DNA from: Draconibacterium sp.
Lineage (GTDB): Bacteria; Bacteroidota; Bacteroidia; Bacteroidales; Prolixibacteraceae
DNA: 37,864 bases
Direction of reading: 5' to 3'
NCBI GenBank assembly: GCA_011620585.1
Contig: WOYV01000024.1
Span: 5,150 to 43,013, forward strand
Shown here: piece by piece, positions 24,834 through 34,112 of the stretch
Layout of the letters: every line of letters begins with the position of its first letter
Numbering within the stretch: the first letter of the stretch is position 1
Position numbers and translations under genes: made by a program
The notes under the pieces: model-generated
Seen by the model: only the letters and a program-made list of their open reading frames with translations
What the model was told of the DNA's origin: nothing
The model's database searches: none

Positions 24834-27800
24834 TTATTTGTAATTGAGATTGGCAGGTAAAAATTTCTCTACAAAATCTACCGATACATTTTTGCGACGC
24901 GCATAATCTTCCACCTGGTCCTTCCCTATTTTCTCCAAACTGAAATACCTTGATTCGGGATGTGCAAAGAACTCTCCAGAAACAGAAGCATTCGGATACA
25001 TTGCAAAATGCTCGGTTAAGGTAATTCCCACTTCCTGTGCCTTTATCAGATTGAAAAGATTTTCTTTCTCGGAGTGTTCCGGACAGGCCGGGTAACCCGA
25101 TGCTGGCCTGATTCCCTGGTATTTTACTTTCAGGATTTCGTCCATCGACAGGTTCTCTTCCGGAACATAGCCCCAGTACTTCCTGCGAACTTCGAGGTGT
25201 AATAATTCTGCGAACGCTTCACTTAGACGGTCGGCCAGTACTTCAAGCATAATGGCTTTGTAATCGTTGTGGTCTTTTCGGTATTCGTCTTTCCATTTTT
25301 CTATACCGATCCCGGCAGTGGTAGCAAATCCTCCACAATAATCAATTCTACCCGACTCGACAGGCGCCACAAAATCAGAGAGACAGAAATTGGCAGCTCC
25401 ATCTTTTTTCTTTTCCTGTTGACGCAGGTGATAAAAACGTCCGATTTCTTTCTGTCTGCTATCATCATTGTAAATCGCTACATCGTCGCCATCGGCATTG
25501 GCGGGCCAAATTCCGAAAGCTGCGTTGGCTTGCAACATTTTCTTGTCGATAATTTCGTCCAGAAGTTCATTGGCTTCGCGATACAATTTTTTGGCTTCTT
25601 CGCCTTGTGCACCGTCCGTGAAAATATCCGGGTAATGACCTTTTAGTCCCCAGGTGATGAAAAAGAAAGTCCAGTCGATGTAATTCCGAAGCTCTTCCAA
25701 CGGGAAATCGATGAGGTGTTTTACCCCAATAAAATTGGGTTTATAAATCGGGGTGTTGTTCCAGTCGAGTGTAAATTTATTGGCGCGCGCTACCGTCAGA
25801 CTCAGGTATTCTTTTGCCTTGCGTTGTCCCTGGAACTGTCGTAACTGCCCGTAATCCGCTTTTACCGATTGCAGATAAGTTTCGTTTTTGGCAATCAGGT
25901 TCGAAACCACATTCACTGCCAGCGAAGCATCTTTTACATAGATAACCGGATTGGAATATTCAGGCGCAATCTTTACCGCCGTGTGGATTTTCGAGGTAGT
26001 TGCCCCTCCAATCAACACAGGGATATCCATTTTACGGCGCTCCATTTCTTTGGCAATATCCACCATCATTTCGAGCGAAGGCGTAATCAATCCGCTCAGT
26101 CCGATTACATCTACCTTGTTTTTTACAGCCTCATCCAAAATCTTTTCGGTGGGAACCATTACTCCCAGGTCGATGATTTCGTAGTTGTTACAACCAAGTA
26201 CCACGCCCACAATGTTTTTGCCGATATCGTGTACATCGCCTTTTACCGTGGCCATCAACACTTTTTTCTGCGCGGTAGATTGCTGGAATTTTGCCTTGTC
26301 GGCCTCGATGGTTGGCAACAAATAAGCCACTGCCTTTTTCATTACCCGTGCCGATTTAATTACCTGTGGCAAAAACATTTTGCCCGAACCAAACAAATCG
26401 CCCACTATGTTCATTCCATCCATCAGCGGACCTTCGATAATATCAAGCGCCGGCGAATATTTATGCAGCGCCTCTTCCATATCCTCGTCGACGAATTCAG
26501 GCAGGCCTTTTACCAAAGCATGTGAAATTCGTTCTTCAAGCGGAAGTTCACGCCACAGATCTTTTTTCTCTTCTTTTTTCTCTGAACTGGTTAAAGTTTC
26601 GGCAAATTCAAGCAGCCGTTCGGTAGCATCGGGTCGGCGGTTTAAAACCAGGTCTTCGAGCCTTTCGAGCAGATCTTTTGGAATCTCATCGTAAATCTGC
26701 AACATCCCCGGGTTTACAATTCCCATATCGAGTCCGGCGTTAATAGCATGATAAAGAAAAACCGAATGCATGGCCTCGCGTACCACATTATTTCCGCGGA
26801 ACGAAAACGAAACATTGCTCACCCCTGCACTTACTTTTGCCAGCGGAAGGTTTTCTTTGATCCATTTTACCGATTCGATAAACGAAACGGCGTAATTGTT
26901 ATGTTCTTCGATCCCTGTTCCAATGGTCAGCACGTTAGGGTCGAAAATGATATCCTGCGGTGGGAAATGTATTTTCTCTGTCAGTAGTTTATATGCACGC
27001 GTACAAATTTCTTTTCGGCGTTCGGTGCTGTCGGCCTGGCCTTTTTCGTCGAAAGCCATTACGATAACAGCTGCACCATAACGTTTTATCGTTTTAGCCT
27101 GCTGAACGAAAATGTCCTCTCCTTCTTTTAAACTAATCGAATTCACAATCGCCTTTCCCTGCAAACACTTCAACCCTGCTTCAATCACTTTCCATTTCGA
27201 AGAGTCGATCATGATCGGAAGTTTGGCAATATCGGGCTCGGCCATAATCAGGTTTAGGAAAGTTGCCATTTCCTTTTCGGCATCAAGCATCGCATCGTCC
27301 ATGTTCACATCAATCACCTGCGCCCCGTTTTCTACTTGTTCACGGGCAATAGAAAGCGCTTCCTCGTATTTCTTTTCACTTATTAAACGGGCAAATTTGC
27401 GTGAACCTGCCACGTTGCAACGTTCGCCGATATTTACGAAGTTGGTGTTTTCGGTAATGGTTACCGGCTCAAGCCCACTTAGCTTCATGTTTTTGCTGGC
27501 AGGTTCAACATGATGTGGTTTGGCGTGTGCTGCCAGCTTGGCGAAAGCATGAATATGATCGGGTGTGGTACCACAACATCCGCCAATAATGTTCACAAAA
27601 TTGTTGTCGAGATAATCTTTAATGTAAGTTGCCATGATTTCCGGCGTTTCATCGTAAGCGCCGAATTGGTTTGGCAAACCGGCATTTGGGTGAGCGCTTA
27701 TGAAAAAGGGAGCTTTTTTTGAAAGCTCTTTTACATACGGACGAAGATCGCTGGCGCCCAACGAACAGTTTAAACCAATGCTCAACAAATCGACATGAGA

Positions 27801-28502
27801 AACCGATGTCAGGAAAGCTTCAAGTGTTTGCCCCGAGAGTGTGCGCCCGCTGGCATCGGTTATAGTGCCTGATATCATTAGGGGAATCCTCAATCCCCTT
27901 TCTTCCAATACTTCCTCGATTGCAAAAATAGCTGCCTTTGCGTTTAAGGTATCAAAAATGGTTTCGATCAGCAAAAGATCCACGCCGCCATCGAGTAAGC
28001 CTTCTACCTGCTCGCGATAGGCAATTTTTACTTCATCGAAACTCACGGCCCGGTAACCCGGATCGTTCACATCGGGGGAAAGCGATAAAGTTTTATTGGT
28101 TGGCCCCAGCGAACCCGCCACATAACGAGGTTTGGAAGTATCTTTTTCAGTAAACTCATTTGCTGCCGACACGGCCAGTTCTGCAGAAACCTTGTTCATT
28201 TCATACACCAGGTCTTCCGTACCATAATCGGCTTGCGAAATTCGTGTGGCGTTAAAGGTGTTGGTTGAAAGAATATCGGCGCCGGCTTCCAGGTATTTTC
28301 TGTGTATTTCCCGAATGATCTCCGGCTTGGTTATCGACAAAATATCGTTGTTCCCTTTCTGATCGTGCGAATGATTTTTCAACCGTTCTCCATGATAATC
28401 GGCGTCGGTAAGTTTATATTCCTGGATTAGCGACCCCATCGCTCCATCCAATACCAACACTCGTGTTTTTAATTCTTCGCGTATATCTTTTTTTACTGTC
28501 AT
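24834..28502 (-). CDS. metH: Cobalamin-dependent methionine synthase
   Basis: A full-length 1222-residue MetH that transfers methyl from methyl-THF via cobalamin to homocysteine. Domains in order: homocysteine/zinc barrel (about 1-325; ligands Cys246, Cys309, Cys310 in IIGGCCGTT), pterin barrel (from [10 protein letters not shown] at 354), cobalamin cap (approx. 645-740), B12 Rossmann domain with DVHDIG (Asp756, His758, Gly761), and the AdoMet reactivation domain (approx. 900-1222) with [12 protein letters not shown]. All modules look intact. The ATG overlaps the stop of the DUF559 gene (ATGA). The enzyme consumes the homocysteine made by the DUF39/NIL/UPF0280 genes and the methyl-THF made by MetF. 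Confidence 0.97.
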   Translation of the reverse strand: MTVKKDIREELKTRVLVLDGAMGSLIQEYKLTDADYHGERLKNHSHDQKGNNDILSITKPEIIREIHRKYLEAGADILSTNTFNATRISQADYGTEDLVYEMNKVSAELAVSAANEFTEKDTSKPRYVAGSLGPTNKTLSLSPDVNDPGYRAVSFDEVKIAYREQVEGLLDGGVDLLLIETIFDTLNAKAAIFAIEEVLEERGLRIPLMISGTITDASGRTLSGQTLEAFLTSVSHVDLLSIGLNCSLGASDLRPYVKELSKKAPFFISAHPNAGLPNQFGAYDETPEIMATYIKDYLDNNFVNIIGGCCGTTPDHIHAFAKLAAHAKPHHVEPASKNMKLSGLEPVTITENTNFVNIGERCNVAGSRKFARLISEKKYEEALSIAREQVENGAQVIDVNMDDAMLDAEKEMATFLNLIMAEPDIAKLPIMIDSSKWKVIEAGLKCLQGKAIVNSISLKEGEDIFVQQAKTIKRYGAAVIVMAFDEKGQADSTERRKEICTRAYKLLTEKIHFPPQDIIFDPNVLTIGTGIEEHNNYAVSFIESVKWIKENLPLAKVSAGVSNVSFSFRGNNVVREAMHSVFLYHAINAGLDMGIVNPGMLQIYDEIPKDLLERLEDLVLNRRPDATERLLEFAETLTSSEKKEEKKDLWRELPLEERISHALVKGLPEFVDEDMEEALHKYSPALDIIEGPLMDGMNIVGDLFGSGKMFLPQVIKSARVMKKAVAYLLPTIEADKAKFQQSTAQKKVLMATVKGDVHDIGKNIVGVVLGCNNYEIIDLGVMVPTEKILDEAVKNKVDVIGLSGLITPSLEMMVDIAKEMERRKMDIPVLIGGATTSKIHTAVKIAPEYSNPVIYVKDASLAVNVVSNLIAKNETYLQSVKADYGQLRQFQGQRKAKEYLSLTVARANKFTLDWNNTPIYKPNFIGVKHLIDFPLEELRNYIDWTFFFITWGLKGHYPDIFTDGAQGEEAKKLYREANELLDEIIDKKMLQANAAFGIWPANADGDDVAIYNDDSRQKEIGRFYHLRQQEKKKDGAANFCLSDFVAPVESGRIDYCGGFATTAGIGIEKWKDEYRKDHNDYKAIMLEVLADRLSEAFAELLHLEVRRKYWGYVPEENLSMDEILKVKYQGIRPASGYPACPEHSEKENLFNLIKAQEVGITLTEHFAMYPNASVSGEFFAHPESRYFSLEKIGKDQVEDYARRKNVSVDFVEKFLPANLNYK

Positions 28503-28984
28503 TGTCTTTTCAAATTTTTATACGATTTTCTCCTTTTTTCAATTGTCCCTTGAGGGGACGATAGGGGTGAATTTTTACTTATTTTATTCTTTTCAAGTTC
28601 TTCAACCAAGTATTCCAATGTCTTCTGCACATTTAACAAATTATCTAAAATTTCTCTATTCTTAAACCTAATTATCGTATAACCCATATCCTTTAATTCC
28701 TTTTCCCTCTGTTCATCTTTCCTTTTCTGAAACTGATGTATCTTACCATCCACTTCAATAATTAGTTTCAAATCTTTGCAAAAGAAATCGACTATAAAGT
28801 TTTTAATCGGTCGCTGACGAAGAAAAGAATAACCATGTAGTTGTTTCCTCTTCAATATTTTATTCCACAGGATTACTTCAGCCAGCGTTGAATTCGTCCT
28901 GAGATTTCTTGCATATTCTTTTAATTCTCTATTGTAATTGCTATTTGATATGTTTTTCATTGTATTATCACGGGTAATTTTCAT
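28499..28984 (-). CDS. DUF559 family endonuclease-like protein
   Basis: A 161-residue protein of the DUF559 group (PDDEXK-like, related in fold to very-short-patch repair endonucleases). It shows [20 protein letters not shown], then [26 protein letters not shown] (putative catalytic Asp and Glu) and [13 protein letters not shown]. It sits inside an otherwise metabolic operon and its stop overlaps the metH start. The last approx. 25 residues (starting [10 protein letters not shown]) are encoded by a C-rich repeat, so the tail is probably not part of the ancestral fold. A second in-frame Met at residue 9 is an equally possible start. Cellular function unknown; probably a spreading element or a late insertion. 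Confidence 0.75.
   Translation of the reverse strand: MKITRDNTMKNISNSNYNRELKEYARNLRTNSTLAEVILWNKILKRKQLHGYSFLRQRPIKNFIVDFFCKDLKLIIEVDGKIHQFQKRKDEQREKELKDMGYTIIRFKNREILDNLLNVQKTLEYLVEELEKNKISKNSPLSSPQGTIEKRRKSYKNLKRQ
28545..28570. repeat. C-rich repeat at the 3' end of the DUF559 gene
   Basis: GTCCCTTGAGGGGAC followed by GATAGGGGTGA lies within the DUF559 coding end. It has the same plan (C-run, short spacer, G-run, second G-run) as the repeat upstream of this gene. Confidence 0.45.
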
Positions 28985-29010
28985 CCCCCTGCCCCCTTCA
29001 AAGGGGGACT
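28985..29010. repeat. C-rich repeat upstream of the DUF559 gene
   Basis: CCCCCTG followed by CCCCCTTCAAAGGGGG forms a compact hairpin immediately before the DUF559 start, in the 62-base gap after the UPF0280 gene. With the copy at 28545-28570 it brackets the DUF559 ORF. Confidence 0.5.
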
Positions 29011-29046
29011 TGAATATAAAATTACTCCCATAAGCAGTAATAAGTC

Positions 29047-29799
29047 CTACTTCAAAATCCTAATTTCATTTTCTCCCTTGATCCCGATTTTGTCTTCGCA
29101 AATAATAAGCAACGTCAGAATCTCCGGATATTTTTCGGCCTTGTTAATTACCTTCTCCACATGATCGGGCGACTTAACCAGGTTCCCCAATGATGTGGCC
29201 AGCGCATCGGCCAGCAAAACGTCTTTGCAAACTACCACCACCGCATCGGCTTTCCCGTAACTTATCGAGGGGCCAACGGTTCCGGCAGAAGTACAAATAC
29301 CAAACGCATCATCCGAGGCCGGGACTATAATTCCAATCCGTTCAGAAAGGATCGACTCTCCCGCAAAAACCGAGAGTAACATTTCGTTCTGCAAAAGCAA
29401 ATAGATGTCGCCGCCGTTCTCAATTAACAGTTCCTTCACCGAAAAGTTCTCCCGGATGACTTTGCCAACTTCGCGGGCAAACAAACCAGCCACTGCCGCC
29501 ATTGGTCCAACGCCTGCCTTTTCAGCCGCGACAGCCATTTCAACGGCTTCAACTGGTGCGATTTCGCTGGGTTGAAAGGGCTTTAAACTTTTCTTAAAAA
29601 ACGGTTCCTTCTCAATGTATTTATCAAAAATAGTTCGCAGGTTCCGGATTTTTTCCAGGGCCAGTTCCTTCATTTTTTCATCGAAAGATGCCGGATTGAC
29701 CCCGATCCAAAGATCGGTTTCGAGGTGTTTTACTTCAAACCCTGTAAAACGGCCCGTATTGAATTGCGAGCGATAGGTTCGTTCTTCGAAAAGATTCAT
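29047..29799 (-). CDS. UPF0280 (ApbE-like) homocysteine-pathway protein
   Basis: A 250-residue member of UPF0280/COG2122, a relative of the ApbE flavin transferase fold. Visible features include YRSQFNTGRFTGFEVKHLETDLWIGV at the N-terminus, LLIENGGDIYL and the FGICTSAGTVGPSISYGKADAVVV core, then ADALATSLGN near the end. In methanogens and some sulfate reducers this family has been linked, with DUF39 and NIL/ferredoxin proteins, to sulfide-dependent homocysteine synthesis. Its start overlaps the stop of the NIL/ferredoxin gene by four bases, supporting a shared function here. Its exact chemical role is unclear to me. Confidence 0.85.
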   Translation of the reverse strand: MNLFEERTYRSQFNTGRFTGFEVKHLETDLWIGVNPASFDEKMKELALEKIRNLRTIFDKYIEKEPFFKKSLKPFQPSEIAPVEAVEMAVAAEKAGVGPMAAVAGLFAREVGKVIRENFSVKELLIENGGDIYLLLQNEMLLSVFAGESILSERIGIIVPASDDAFGICTSAGTVGPSISYGKADAVVVVCKDVLLADALATSLGNLVKSPDHVEKVINKAEKYPEILTLLIICEDKIGIKGENEIRILK

Positions 29800-30206
29800 T
29801 GAAAGTCGATTTTAAAAAGTTTTAACGGGCAGGCAGGGATGCACAGTTCGCAAACCACACACTTGCTTTTATCGAACTCCAGTTTCCACGATTTGCGGTT
29901 CATCGTTAATGCCCCGGCAAAACACACTGCGGTACAATTCCCGCAATCGATGCAACGGTTTTCCTCGAAGTGGATTCGTTTATCCAACGATTCGCAAATA
30001 ATTTTATGGCTTTGGATATATTCCACACCTTTCTCTATGTTTTCCTTTTTCCCCTGAAGTTCGAGTAAGAGGCTGCCCCGTTTTCCTGGAAATACTTCTG
30101 CTTTCAGAATATTGATCCGGATGTCGTAATCCTTTACCAGGTGATAAGTGAAAGCTTTGTCTCCACTGTCGGGCGGAAAATTCAGGATGTATCTTTTCTT
30201 AATCAT
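29796..30206 (-). CDS. NIL-domain 4Fe-4S ferredoxin of homocysteine biosynthesis
   Basis: A 136-residue cytosolic protein: an N-terminal NIL domain (approx. 1-75, KKRYILNFPPDSG...GSLLLELQG), then two 4Fe-4S motifs, CIDCGNCTAVC and CVVCELCIPACP. NIL domains also occur on methionine transporters, hinting at methionine or sulfur ligand binding. The family partners DUF39 in the conversion of aspartate semialdehyde and sulfide to homocysteine, where the clusters are expected to deliver electrons. It overlaps the DUF39 gene by eight bases and the UPF0280 gene by four, so translation is likely coupled. Confidence 0.88.
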   Translation of the reverse strand: MIKKRYILNFPPDSGDKAFTYHLVKDYDIRINILKAEVFPGKRGSLLLELQGKKENIEKGVEYIQSHKIICESLDKRIHFEENRCIDCGNCTAVCFAGALTMNRKSWKLEFDKSKCVVCELCIPACPLKLFKIDFQ

Positions 30207-31362
30207 TCTTCGCCTCCGTTTCTTTTAAACCGTTTAACGATGTATTTGCCGGAAACATTTGTACCGGTTTACTTACTTCGAAAGAGCCTTTGATGAGCCA
30301 GTTTTTTAGTTCGCCGGCAATTTTGCGCGCTTTTGCCAAACTGGCTACCGGCGCAGTTCGTACCTTTTTGCCTTGTACTTCTATCGAACCCGATTTTAAC
30401 TCTTCATACGTTACCTGCCCCAGTTTAGGCGTGCCAACTGTTCCGTAGTCGAGTACCGAAGTTTCGATCTGGCTGTTGTTGATCGATACGCGGCGGGCAA
30501 TATCGGCGTCAAGCACCGGAATCGGAATCCCAATCCCAACAAACATGCTTACCCCATACTTTTCGAAATAGGCAGCCTGAATGTAATCAGACGACATTTC
30601 CTTAAGATTCCCAATAACTGCGATGGTTGCTGCGTTGGTAGTTGGAATACCAAAATTATTTTTAGGCCTTGTTGTATGAAACTGTGTGCCGGGCCACACA
30701 ACAAAACCCTGCGCGCCACCCAAGAATATGCGGGTTCCCAATCCGATTGTTCTGAATTCCGGGTCGTTTAGAAGCGGACTAAGTTCGCCCGAAGTAGAAT
30801 AGGTTGCGTTGCGCAGATTTGGCAGCAGGGTTCCCATGTAAGTGTGTTTCATTGTTTGCGTGGTATTTACCGCCACGTTATAATTCTGATAAGCATTTCG
30901 TGGGTTAAAAAGCGTAAACTCGTTGATGGTGTTGATGTTGATCCAGGTTCGAATGTGTTTGCGCGGATAACAATCGGTGCCTTTTCCCCACGCTTCGAGT
31001 AACACATCTTTGCCATCCAGCAGATCCTGGATGACGTGAGCCCCACCATATTCCGGACGCTCGGGACCGCAGGCTGTGGCGCCAATGTACGAATCAACAG
31101 CTGCGAGTCCTTCGTAACAAGGAACTCCGTTCAGGCGAATTTTCTCCATTCGGATAGGTGGGCTGGCATGCCCAAAATTGATAATAGCTCCCGACGAGCA
31201 CATCGCCCCAAAAGTGGCAGTGGTTACCACATCTACCTTTTCAACAATTTCTTCGGGAGTCAGCTCTTTTGCCATTTTAGCCACTTCCTCGGCAGTAAGT
31301 ACCACTGCCTCTCCCGATTTCAGTTTGCGGTTTATTTCTTCGTATGTTTTTACTTTCGACAT
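30199..31362 (-). CDS. DUF39 homocysteine biosynthesis enzyme
   Basis: A 387-residue COG1900/DUF39 protein. In Methanosarcina and some sulfate-reducing bacteria this family, with an NIL/ferredoxin partner, makes homocysteine from aspartate semialdehyde and sulfide, bypassing O-acyl-homoserine. Conserved segments are TATFGAMCSSGA (Cys55), SYIGATACGPERPEYGGAHV (Cys98) and KGTDCYPRK (Cys131). Cys55 and Cys131 are at or next to the positions I recall as functionally important in the Methanosarcina protein. First gene after a SAM riboswitch, overlapping the next gene by eight bases. The context strongly favours methionine synthesis. Confidence 0.9.
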   Translation of the reverse strand: MSKVKTYEEINRKLKSGEAVVLTAEEVAKMAKELTPEEIVEKVDVVTTATFGAMCSSGAIINFGHASPPIRMEKIRLNGVPCYEGLAAVDSYIGATACGPERPEYGGAHVIQDLLDGKDVLLEAWGKGTDCYPRKHIRTWININTINEFTLFNPRNAYQNYNVAVNTTQTMKHTYMGTLLPNLRNATYSTSGELSPLLNDPEFRTIGLGTRIFLGGAQGFVVWPGTQFHTTRPKNNFGIPTTNAATIAVIGNLKEMSSDYIQAAYFEKYGVSMFVGIGIPIPVLDADIARRVSINNSQIETSVLDYGTVGTPKLGQVTYEELKSGSIEVQGKKVRTAPVASLAKARKIAGELKNWLIKGSFEVSKPVQMFPANTSLNGLKETEAKND

Positions 31363-31560
31363 ATTTATGGAGTTGGAAGAAAGAAGTCAATAGCTGGAAA
31401 AGTATTTAGCAGACTTGCTTCTTCGTGGTAAATAAAATTCTGTTTTGCGGATATTAAATCCATTTCTGCCGGATGCGGTTAAAACCGCTGGTTCATACAC
31501 ATATTGGCCCCGTGTAATTCGCTTGATAAAAACAATGTGTACTGTAGTTTTTTCATTGAT

Positions 31561-31676
31561 AGTGTTTCAATTATAATTCCGTTTCCGGCCGGGTTTTGGC
31601 ACCTTTTCATTACCGATGAAGGTTGCCAGAGTTTCACTGAGCCCGCTCTCTCCGCTCTTCTTTATAAGCAAACACT
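31561..31676 (-). ncRNA. SAM-sensing S-box riboswitch (SAM-I clan)
   Basis: The minus-strand leader of the DUF39 gene contains the S-box signature TGAAA..CTCTGGCAACC (31636-31621) followed by AAGGTGCCAAA (31606-31596). The closing stem P1 pairs AGTGTTT (31676-31670) with AAACACT (31567-31561), extended by TATAA/TTATA. A perfect P4-like hairpin TTCAT/ATGAA (31620-31606) and a P3-like GC(T)CAG/CTGGC arm are present. GGCA/TGCC joins the two conserved strands. About 198 bases follow before the ATG, with a perfect GCGGTT/AACCGC hairpin (31488-31475) and no strong terminator. The off-state mechanism is therefore unclear and could be translational. Expected effect: excess SAM shuts down homocysteine and methionine synthesis. 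Confidence 0.8.
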
Positions 31677-31705
31677 CTTTTTCTGAAAGAATATTTGATG
31701 CGTGG

Positions 31706-31735
31706 CAAAGTTAATAGTTTTTGGACGTTATGCAA
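31706..31735 (-). promoter_or_regulatory. Promoter of the SAM-regulated homocysteine-metH operon
   Basis: On the minus strand TTG (31735-31733), 19 bases of spacing and TAACTTTG (31713-31706) match the Bacteroidota sigma-A consensus at both boxes. The predicted start falls some 20 bases before P1 of the riboswitch. It is the best promoter match in the window. Confidence 0.65.
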
Positions 31736-31789
31736 TTTCTGATCATTTCCAATCGATTTCTTATCGAATTGTTAGGAATTGATGTTAGG

Positions 31790-31822
31790 AAAAAGAAAAA
31801 GCACCTCTCTTTCGGGAAGTGC
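31790..31822 (-). terminator. Intrinsic terminator of the GH16-GH3 operon
   Basis: On the minus strand GCACTTC pairs with GAGGTGC (31822-31801, one wobble), followed by TTTTTCTTTTT (31800-31790), 29 bases after the GH3 stop. It insulates the glucan locus from the methionine promoter. Confidence 0.75.
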
Positions 31823-31850
31823 CTCATAAACTAATAAATCCTATGTAAAC

Positions 31851-34091
31851 CTATTTTAAAACAAATGCTCCTTTTAATCCTTCTTCCGAATTCGGCCCAA
31901 TCCAAACATCAAAATCTCCGGGCTCTACCAAATAATCACGTCCATTAAAAAACTGAAGATCAGACGCCTTTAATTCGAAACTAACAGTTTTGGTATCTCC
32001 CGGATTGAGCTCTATCTTTTGAAAGCCTTTTAATTCTTTAATTGGGCGGGTTATACTTCCCACTTTGTCGCGAATATAAAACTGGACAATTTCACCGGCC
32101 GTGTAATTTCCCGTATTCTTAATCCGGGCTGATACCGTAAGAGTTTCATCCTGTGATATTTCGCTTGATGAAAGAGCGAGGTTATCGTAACTAAATTCGG
32201 TATAACCCAAGCCATAACCAAAGGGAAGAAGCGGGGTAATTCCGTAGTCGATGTGCATTGATTTAAAACCAAGCGACAACTGTTTTGAGTTTCTGGGAAT
32301 ATCGTCGATAGAAACCACATCCTCAGAAGTTGCTGGCCTTCCTGTATTTTTACGATAGTAGTAAAAAGGAATTTGTCCGGCGCCTTTTACAAAAGTTACG
32401 GGCAGTTTTCCTGATGGAGAAAAATCACCAAACAAGAGGTCGCAAACCGCCGGACCTGCCATGGTTCCCGGATGCCATGCGTAAAGCACGGCATCTGCCA
32501 TTTCCATTTCGGCACCGATTGCCAGTGGCCTGCCAGCCATTACTACCAGGATGAGCGGTTTCCCGGTTTTTTTCAGCTCGGTAATAAGTTCGGTCTGTAT
32601 TCCGGGCAGGTCGATGATCCCCCGGGCATTGGCTTCTCCTGAAAGGATGGCTTCTTCGCCGGCAAAAAATAAAATGGCATCCGATTTTTTAGCTGCCGAA
32701 ACGGCTTTTTCAAATCCTTTTGTCGATTTATCCCGACTGTATTCCAACCCGGCTACATAATTCATTCGTGTGCCTAAAATCGATCCAATGGCTTGTTTCG
32801 GAGTGGTTGAATCATCTTCATTCCCGTCAAATATCCACGTTCCCAGCTGATCACGTGCGGCATCAGCTAAAGGACCGATTAGTGCCAGCGATCTAATATT
32901 TTTGGAAAGCGGTAATGTCTTGTTTGTGTTCTTTAGCAAAACCATGCTTTTTCGGGCTGTTTCTCTCGATAATTCAAGGTGACTGGCGGACAAAATAGTA
33001 TCAGTAGAAACCATTTGATTGTAGGGTTTCTCAAATAAGCCCATTTCCATTTTAACCCTTAGGATATTGGCAACATGCTCATTAATCAGCTCTTCACTTA
33101 TCCTTCCTTCTTCAAGTAGTGACTTTAGATTATCGGTGTAGCAAGTAGTCGCCATTTCCATATCAACGCCAGCTTTTACCGCAATTTCTGCCGCATCTTT
33201 GCGGTTAGCAGCAAAGCCATGATTGATCATTTCCCCGATCGATCCCCAGTCGCTTACAACCATTCCGTTATATTTCCATTCATCGCGAAGAATATGTTTC
33301 AAAGTAAATTCGTTACCCGAAGTTGGCACACCGTTAAGATCGTTAAATGCCGACATAAAAGTGAGTACACCTGCATTTTTTGCAGCCTCAAAAGGTCTTA
33401 AATGAACGTTTCGAAGAAGTGTTTCAGGAATATAAGTGGTATTGTAATCGCGACCAGCTTCTGACATGCCATAGCCCACAAAATGTTTGGCACAGGCTGC
33501 GACTGACGTTGGATCGTTTAAATCGCCTTGAAAGCCCTTTACCATAGCCACAGCCATTTGTGACGCCAAATAGGGATCTTCGCCACAACTTTCAGCAATT
33601 CGTCCCCAGCGGGGATCCCAGGTAACATCCATCATGGGTGCAAAAGTCCAGTTAATCCCCATTGATGATGCTTCGACGGCCGAAACCCGCATTGCTTTTT
33701 CGAGCAAATCCGGTTCCCACGATGATGCCATTCCAAGTGGAATCGGAAAAATAGTACGATAACCATGGATAACATCGCGCCCAAATAGCAATGGAATGCC
33801 GTGTTTGCTTTCTTCCAGGGCAACTCTTTGAAGCTCGGCAATTCTTTCAGGGCCTGTAATATTTAAAAATGAACCCACTTTCCCGTCGCGAATGGCCTGT
33901 TTTGTTTCTTCTTCGTTTCCAAAAAAACCATCTGTTACCTGCTGCACCTGACCAATTTTTTCATCAAGTGTCATTTGACTGATCAGTTGATGAATCTTTT
34001 GTTCGTTTCCTTCCTGATTGATAAATGTTTTGTTGCTGCATGAAGCGAAAAAAACAAGGATAAAAACAAATAATAATCCTCTGGCTGTCAT
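31851..34091 (-). CDS. GH3 beta-glucosidase lipoprotein (BglX-like)
   Basis: A 746-residue exo-glycosidase that releases glucose from beta-linked oligosaccharides, here probably laminari-oligosaccharides. A lipoprotein signal ends at FFASC (Cys18) followed by SNK, so it is membrane-anchored, periplasmic or surface. The N-terminal (beta/alpha)8 domain carries the nucleophile Asp281 in GMVVSDWGS, and KHF (202-204) with DVTWDPRWGR lines the pocket. The alpha/beta sandwich supplies the likely acid/base Glu486 in LSGEANARG. A C-terminal fibronectin-III-like domain follows (approx. 650-746). It lies 21 bases after the second GH16 gene as the last gene before a terminator. Confidence 0.93.
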   Translation of the reverse strand: MTARGLLFVFILVFFASCSNKTFINQEGNEQKIHQLISQMTLDEKIGQVQQVTDGFFGNEEETKQAIRDGKVGSFLNITGPERIAELQRVALEESKHGIPLLFGRDVIHGYRTIFPIPLGMASSWEPDLLEKAMRVSAVEASSMGINWTFAPMMDVTWDPRWGRIAESCGEDPYLASQMAVAMVKGFQGDLNDPTSVAACAKHFVGYGMSEAGRDYNTTYIPETLLRNVHLRPFEAAKNAGVLTFMSAFNDLNGVPTSGNEFTLKHILRDEWKYNGMVVSDWGSIGEMINHGFAANRKDAAEIAVKAGVDMEMATTCYTDNLKSLLEEGRISEELINEHVANILRVKMEMGLFEKPYNQMVSTDTILSASHLELSRETARKSMVLLKNTNKTLPLSKNIRSLALIGPLADAARDQLGTWIFDGNEDDSTTPKQAIGSILGTRMNYVAGLEYSRDKSTKGFEKAVSAAKKSDAILFFAGEEAILSGEANARGIIDLPGIQTELITELKKTGKPLILVVMAGRPLAIGAEMEMADAVLYAWHPGTMAGPAVCDLLFGDFSPSGKLPVTFVKGAGQIPFYYYRKNTGRPATSEDVVSIDDIPRNSKQLSLGFKSMHIDYGITPLLPFGYGLGYTEFSYDNLALSSSEISQDETLTVSARIKNTGNYTAGEIVQFYIRDKVGSITRPIKELKGFQKIELNPGDTKTVSFELKASDLQFFNGRDYLVEPGDFDVWIGPNSEEGLKGAFVLK

Positions 34092-34112
34092 AAATTTATA
34101 ATTTTTCTTTTC

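Noticed and set aside
25869-26525. 218-codon plus-strand ORF opposite metH
   Set aside because: Antisense shadow of a well-supported gene, with a His/Phe/Arg-rich translation unlike a folded protein.
31504-31686. 60-codon plus-strand ORF opposite the S-box leader
   Set aside because: It is the complement of the structured riboswitch RNA; its sequence is explained by the aptamer.
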